From a bacterium (GTDB lineage: Bacteria; Ratteibacteria; UBA8468; B48-G9; DTJG01), in contig JAOAAW010000151.1 of NCBI GenBank assembly GCA_026418655.1, positions 1-6,563 of the forward strand: DNA of 6,563 nt. The letters are read 5' to 3'. The translations under genes and the position numbers were made by a program. The notes beneath the pieces are model-generated. The model ran no database searches, had not been told where the DNA came from, and was given only the letters and a program-made list of their open reading frames with translations. The first letter of the stretch is position 1. The number at the start of each line of letters is the position of its first letter. Below, one piece after another: positions 5,722 through 6,563 of this stretch.

Positions 5722-5794
5722 TGGGCGGTGCAGGATTTGAACCTGCGGCCTCCTCCGTGTGAGGGAGGCGCTCTTGCCCCTGAGCCAACCGCCC
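5722..5794 (-). tRNA. tRNA-Val, anticodon CAC (reads GUG)
   Basis: A 73-nt cloverleaf folds without mismatch on the minus strand. The acceptor stem is GGGCGGT/ACCGCCC, the D stem GCTC/GAGC with loop AGGGGCAA, the anticodon stem CCTCC/GGAGG with loop CTCACAC, the variable loop AGGCC, and the T stem GCAGG/CCTGC with loop TTCAAAT. The anticodon at positions 34-36 is CAC, which reads the valine codon GUG. The discriminator base is A. The next bases are C and T, so the 3' CCA is not encoded and must be added by the CCA-adding enzyme. It lies 19 bases after the permease stop codon and has its own promoter element just upstream. Confidence 0.97.
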
Positions 5795-5800
5795 CGTTTT

Positions 5801-5809
5801 ATTCTACCA
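5801..5809 (-). promoter_or_regulatory. Extended -10 promoter of tRNA-Val
   Basis: On the minus strand TGGTAGAAT is a TGn-extended -10 box with five of six consensus bases. Seven bases further lies G5794, the first base of the folded tRNA, so transcription may start at or within a base or two of the mature 5' end. No convincing -35 is present; that region falls in the last codons of the permease gene. Confidence 0.5.
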
Positions 5810-5813
5810 TATT

Positions 5814-6544
5814 TTAGATAGAGACGGATATTTCACTTTTTCTAGTAATTTTGTAAATCAATAATAAGGCAAGAAAACTTAGTATCATTCCAAGTGTTCC
5901 GAGCGCTGAAGCAACATACGGACCATCAGTTACCCTTCCAGCAAGCTGATATATGCCTTTTGCTATGGGGAAATATTCTTGCGTTGTGACGAGTATTAGA
6001 CCACTGGAAACTTCCATCATTGTGAATGCAAACGAGAATATAAAACCAGTAATAATACCATTTTTTATCATCGGAATGATCACCTTAATTAAGGTACCCA
6101 GTTTGGATGCACCGAGATTATAGGCAGCCTCTTCGCATGAAATATCTATCTGCTCAAAATTTGCAATGACTGATCTTACGGCGAAAGGGAGTCGTCGCAA
6201 AATATATGCAATAATTAACAGAAAGATCGGAAATTTTCTGGGGTCTAAAAAAGTTTCTGAAAAAGCAACAACATAAGAAAATGCGAATACAATTCCTGGG
6301 ACTGCCATCGGGAAGACAATAAAACTTTCAATTATATTCTTCCCTTTAATTTGAGACCTTGAAATTATCAATCCTGAAGCGATACTTATAATAACGATAA
6401 GAAACCCGGTCGCAATGCTATAAATTGCACTATTAATCAAACTTATTCTTGCTACAGGATGATAGAAAACTTCTGAATAGTATCTCAAAGTCCACTTATC
6501 AGGTAAAATTGTGAAAAACCATCTTTCAGAAATAGAATTAAGAA
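5814..6544 (-). CDS. ABC transporter permease of the ferric-iron (FbpB/AfuB) type, 5' part missing
   Basis: This is the C-terminal part of an inner-membrane permease of the binding-protein-dependent ABC class. Such subunits form the channel for a substrate delivered by a periplasmic binding protein and driven by an ATPase. The frame is open to the last genomic base (6544) and yields 242 residues starting LNSISERWFFTILPDKWTLRYY. The phrase W-x-x-T-I-L-P-D-x-W-T-L-x-Y-Y is typical of the linker before a permease half. The EAA loop, contacting the ATPase, reads CEEAAYNLGASKLGTLIKVIIP. About five to six hydrophobic segments follow INSAIYSIATGF. PFAVRSVIANFEQID, and MMEVSSGLILVTT after the EAA loop, fit Fe3+ permeases; FbpB proteins have two such halves, so this may be the second. 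Phosphonate or polyamine permeases are alternatives. A TTG at 6488 could be taken as the start but the similarity continues past it. No binding protein or ATPase is in view. Confidence 0.88.
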
Positions 6545-6563
6545 CTGTCTCTTATACACATCT
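6545..6563 (+). other. Tn5/Nextera mosaic-end adapter sequence (not genomic)
   Basis: The last 19 bases, CTGTCTCTTATACACATCT, are exactly the Tn5 transposase mosaic end used in Nextera/tagmentation libraries. They lie flush at the end of the window, directly after coding sequence, as read-through adapter does when untrimmed. Read on the minus strand they place an in-frame TAA at 6554-6552 in the permease frame. A genuine Tn5 insertion end is very unlikely because nothing lies beyond it. Confidence 0.95.

Noticed and set aside
6545..6563. End of a Tn5-like transposon
   Set aside because: The sequence is the engineered mosaic end at a contig terminus, with no transposon content next to it. Library adapter is far likelier.

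Overview
The window is an AT-rich stretch of bacterial chromosome. It is probably the right-hand end of a short-read contig, because the last 19 bases (6545-6563) match the Tn5/Nextera mosaic-end adapter rather than genomic DNA. It reads as ordinary housekeeping and transport genes, with no phage, CRISPR array or intact insertion sequence. A class A RNase P RNA, a likely secreted lipoprotein, a MATE exporter and an iron-type ABC permease suggest a Gram-negative, double-membraned bacterium. I cannot fix the phylum; an anaerobic lineage such as Planctomycetota or Desulfobacterota is only a guess.

Layout, left to right. (1) 1-439, minus: N-terminal part of a MATE-family multidrug exporter, cut by the window edge. 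(2) 545-1465, minus: exported, probably lipid-anchored protein with a LolA-like C-terminus. (3) 1651-1990, minus: complete RNase P RNA gene (rnpB). (4) 2074-2481, minus: RNase HI-like protein lacking the usual fourth catalytic aspartate. (5) 2478-3200, minus: coiled-coil plus zinc-ribbon protein of the COG1579 type, overlapping the RNase H gene by 4 bases. (6) 3516-4142, plus: unrecognised His/Cys-rich polytopic membrane protein with two copies of a paired motif. (7) 4143-5552, minus: soluble histidine kinase with a GAF-like sensor region, whose stop codon directly abuts that of the membrane protein. (8) 5553-5721: intergenic DNA with strong inverted repeats. (9) 5722-5794, minus: tRNA-Val(CAC). 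(10) 5814-6544, minus: ABC transporter permease of the ferric-iron type, 5' end missing.

Two groups probably work together. The zinc-ribbon gene, rnhA-like gene and rnpB lie in the same direction with tight spacing and form an RNA-metabolism cluster; rnpB also appears to have its own promoter. The permease, tRNA-Val and kinase are collinear, but the tRNA has a convincing extended -10 element of its own, so they are probably separate units. The plus-strand membrane protein is the only gene on that strand and the least explained gene here. I found no convincing novel multi-gene system. The observations most worth following are that membrane protein, the substituted RNase H active site, and the structured DNA between the tRNA and the kinase.
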